Below are positions 13,165-15,282 of a stretch of DNA of 15,282 nucleotides, piece by piece. Under the pieces are notes generated by a model. It was not told the DNA's origin and did not search any database. It was given only the letters and a program-made list of their open reading frames with translations. The position numbers were made by a program, and so were the translations under genes. Location of the stretch: the NCBI GenBank assembly GCA_022561415.1, contig JADFRH010000017.1, positions 1 through 15,282 on the forward strand, in the 5' to 3' direction. Each line of letters starts with the position of its first letter. Position 1 is the first letter of the stretch. The DNA comes from Planctomycetota bacterium. GTDB taxonomy: Bacteria; Planctomycetota; Phycisphaerae; UBA1845.

Positions 13165-13318
13165 GGGGTGGGTAATTGATGGGGGGGTCCCACAACACCA
13201 CGGAGGATCTGGAAGGAGCATCTGCGCGAGGCTCAAACGATCGTAGGCCGCATGCGCCTTCGTCTGCAGGGCTTCGTGCCAAGTTCGACCACGGCGGAAA
13301 GGCCGCCAGAGATACTGC

Positions 13319-15282
13319 ATGTATTCCCGTGGACAGTCTGTGTCCGGCTTTTTCGGCTTGCGTGCGAGCTGCGTGGTCTTGGCTGCGCTGATGGCCGGAC
13401 CGGTGGCCGCGCAGGAGCGATGGGGCCTGGCGGACGGCCGCACGGAGTTCACCTTCCACTCGGACCTACGGCAGTACGGTCTGCGAATCACGTCCGTCGG
13501 TGCGGACGGTTCGAGTGACGGGGTCGACCTGCCAGAGATCACACTTCCGTTCAGGCAGACCCTCGGATCCGGCATCACCCTATCGAGCGGCGTTCTGACT
13601 TCGATGGACGGTGCGATTCACCATGACCTGGGTCTGGCGCTCGTAGGCCCCGGTGGCGAGCGCACGCTGGGTCCGATCTTGCTTCGTATGGCGGAAACGC
13701 CCGGGCGGTTCGTCGTGCCGTACAGCGCGGACGACCCGAGAATTGCCCTGATACTCAGTGACATGAGTACGGCCGTGGATCTAGTGTCCCGCACGCTGCT
13801 CCTCGGATTCGATCGAATCACGTTGGCGCCCGAATTGGCTGCGGCGCTGGGCGTGGCGATCCCGCATAGGGTCACGCTCGGATCCGTAAGGACCGAAGTG
13901 CGGCTGGCCGAGCCCGATCACGTGGCGGTGGGGTCGGCGGCCGAAACCGGTCCGGGTACGGGCTGTCCCGGATCGACGAACCCGCCGGTGATTGGGCCGG
14001 ACGTAATCGTGGGCAACCTCTCCGGGATTAGCAACTGGGGTGCCATAGGTGGCGTCTCCGCGTTCTCCGTCGGAACAATCTCGTGCAATATCGGCGACGA
14101 TTGCTTGAAGTGGATCGTCGGCACCAACGAGCACCCGGTCATCGCTCAGAACATGTACCGGCTCAAGAACGACCGTCTCGAGCAGATCGGCATGTCCTGG
14201 CTGAAACACGGCTTCACGGCGCTGACGGGTAATCTGTGCGATAGCTGTAACCCTCCCGGTACCGGGGCGTTGCTCGGAGTCGGTTGCTCCGATCCCTATT
14301 CGTCATCGCTCAACGGCTTGCGGAGCATTCTGGGGCCTCGTTCGCAGGTGAACGCTCACACCGGCTTGTTCACGTTTCCGCGCGATATCCCCAACGTCAG
14401 TTGCATCGGATGCAGCACGATCGACCGACGACTTCAGGTCCATAACGAAGACCTCGACAATCCTGGCGCGCTATACTTTGTCGAAGCGCAATACGTCGCG
14501 CTGGACGATGCGGGGTGGGGCCACGGGAACAACAACGCCTCGTACCGGCCGATGTTCTTCATTCAGCCGCGTTGCGACTTCAACCTACAAACGTCATGCG
14601 AATCCGACGCGGATTGCACGGGGCCGGGCCGGTGTGCCACCAATCTCGCGGCCACGTGTGAATCCGACTCGGAGTGCCCCGGGGCAGGCCTGTGCGAGAT
14701 CAACGCCTCCATTTTTTGCGACACCGGCGCGGACTGCCCGATTGCCGGCGAGGCCTGTATCAAGTGCCGCCCCGACGCTTGCGGATGGCCCTCTTCCTGC
14801 CCGGCGTCGATTCCGCTCGATGGTTTTTGTGCGACCGTGTCGGGGTCGACCCGGCGCGAGCAGGCGGCGATACGCGCGTGGCGCGATCACGACGCCTCCG
14901 TGGTTGAAACGGACGTTCAGATTCCGGGCGAGGGATTGTTGCTGCTCGCGGCCAAGGCGGTGGCGATCGGCGGCGGGCGATGGCGTTATGAGTACGCCGT
15001 CCAGAACCTCAACTCGGACCGCGGGGCGGGATCGTTCAGTATCCCGTTACCGACGGGAGCGGTTGTCGACGGCGTCGGGTTCCACGACGTGGACTATCAC
15101 AGCGGCGAACCCTACGCTGCAACGCGTTGCATGACCTGCGAGACGACCCCGAGCGTAACGTGCAGCTCGGCGAGCGATTGTCCCAATGCGGGCGATCGAT
15201 GTCTGTCCGACGATAGCGCCTGTCCCGGCGCTGTGTGTGGTAGTGTGTGTTCCGGTGGGATCAACGACGGGGCGTCATGTCT
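13319..15282 (+). CDS. Secreted cysteine-rich repeat protein, C-terminus outside window
   Basis: A frame of 654 codons opens at ATG 13319 and has no stop before the window edge. The start MYSRGQSVSGFFGLR and the hydrophobic run ending GPVAAQ give a signal peptide cut near residue 31. Residues ~32-230 look like beta-rich domains with few cysteines. Residues ~210-420 carry paired cysteines (NLCDSCNP, VSCIGCST), and the segment 'VIVGNLSGISNWGAIGGVSAFSVGT' recalls planctomycete surface proteins with a VGDL-like opening. Three 20-residue cysteine repeats lie at 427-486 (CESDADCTGPGRC, CESDSECPGAGLC, CDTGADCPIAGEAC), with another of the same type at ~615 (CSSASDCPNAGDRC). I recognise no catalytic motif. 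The Shine-Dalgarno sequence before 13319 is weak. Likely an exported or surface protein; function unknown. Confidence 0.8.
   Translation, partial: MYSRGQSVSGFFGLRASCVVLAALMAGPVAAQERWGLADGRTEFTFHSDLRQYGLRITSVGADGSSDGVDLPEITLPFRQTLGSGITLSSGVLTSMDGAIHHDLGLALVGPGGERTLGPILLRMAETPGRFVVPYSADDPRIALILSDMSTAVDLVSRTLLLGFDRITLAPELAAALGVAIPHRVTLGSVRTEVRLAEPDHVAVGSAAETGPGTGCPGSTNPPVIGPDVIVGNLSGISNWGAIGGVSAFSVGTISCNIGDDCLKWIVGTNEHPVIAQNMYRLKNDRLEQIGMSWLKHGFTALTGNLCDSCNPPGTGALLGVGCSDPYSSSLNGLRSILGPRSQVNAHTGLFTFPRDIPNVSCIGCSTIDRRLQVHNEDLDNPGALYFVEAQYVALDDAGWGHGNNNASYRPMFFIQPRCDFNLQTSCESDADCTGPGRCATNLAATCESDSECPGAGLCEINASIFCDTGADCPIAGEACIKCRPDACGWPSSCPASIPLDGFCATVSGSTRREQAAIRAWRDHDASVVETDVQIPGEGLLLLAAKAVAIGGGRWRYEYAVQNLNSDRGAGSFSIPLPTGAVVDGVGFHDVDYHSGEPYAATRCMTCETTPSVTCSSASDCPNAGDRCLSDDSACPGAVCGSVCSGGINDGASC
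14597..14776 (+). repeat. Three tandem 60-base units encoding 20-residue Cys repeats
   Basis: Units begin at 14597, 14657 and 14717, exactly 60 bases apart. Each opens with codons for C-x5-C-x5/6-C. Units 1 and 2 share the opening codons for C-E-S-D almost base for base, while unit 3 has diverged. This indicates an in-frame tandem duplication that has aged. Confidence 0.7.

Larger units (their letters stand above)
12790..13318. other. Intergenic region downstream of korB
   Basis: This stretch of 529 bases has no gene I can support; the short frames on both strands lack recognisable protein character. No T-tract terminator follows korB. A bulged hairpin at 13103-13127 (CGGCCTTG with CAAGGGCCG) and a promoter at 13136-13164 lie in the last 220 bases and belong to the next gene. 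Confidence 0.5.

Noticed and set aside
9019..13318. tRNA, riboswitch or CRISPR in the long intergenic stretches
   Set aside because: I saw no TΨC-like GGTTCGANTCC box with acceptor pairing, no known aptamer pattern, and no regularly spaced direct repeats.
14478..15134. 218-codon plus-strand ORF
   Set aside because: Arginine-rich shadow in another frame of the Cys-rich protein, which has a signal peptide and regular repeats in its own frame.

Overview
The window is high-GC bacterial DNA apart from its first ~400 bases. The gene content points to a planctomycete, probably of the Phycisphaerae type. It has a very large secreted double PQQ-propeller protein, an alpha/alpha-toroid (prenyltransferase/squalene-oxidase repeat) protein, a secreted protein with CxSDxDC-type cysteine repeats, a two-subunit 2-oxoacid:ferredoxin oxidoreductase, and intergenic regions full of short palindromes. 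This assignment is inferred from gene style; there is no rRNA or other phylogenetic marker in the window. The only informative housekeeping gene is a fragment of ffh.

Layout. Bases 1-~400 are AT-richer and hold two overlapping minus-strand gene pieces: the first 40 codons of a probable B12-binding radical SAM protein (1-121) and the C-terminal end of a CgeB-type glycosyltransferase (90-~410). Between ~395 and 424 these meet, head-on, the 3' part of ffh (424-1080). Both partners are broken at this junction. Because ffh is essential, an assembly or cloning chimera is the simplest explanation. Bases 1081-1545 contain a dense cluster of palindromic repeats. Then comes a two-gene operon: a 1,503-aa PQQ propeller/helical-repeat/PQQ propeller protein (1546-6057) and, overlapping it by ATGA, a secreted toroid protein (6054-7181). 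A branched palindromic element (7273-7358) separates this operon from the convergent, minus-strand pair metB-like PLP enzyme (9018-7855) and small lipoprotein (7790-7362), which have another palindrome between them. A gene-poor 877-base stretch (9019-9895) precedes the korA-korB operon (9896-12789), whose genes also overlap by ATGA. After a further 529-base non-coding stretch with a good extended -10 promoter, a secreted cysteine-rich protein starts at 13319 and is still open at the end of the window.

How the genes work together. KorA and KorB form one enzyme that interconverts 2-oxoglutarate (or a related 2-oxoacid) plus CoA with the acyl-CoA, CO2 and reduced ferredoxin. The metB-like enzyme belongs to transsulfuration. 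The PQQ/toroid pair is translationally coupled and both proteins carry export signals, so they probably act together in the envelope; their function is unknown, and this is the best candidate for an undescribed system here. The repeat content is the other notable signal. The same stem core (ACCGGC/GCCGGT) recurs in three intergenic hairpins, a 16-base palindrome occurs both in an intergenic region and inside the PQQ coding sequence, and two palindrome copies differ by a compensatory base-pair change.
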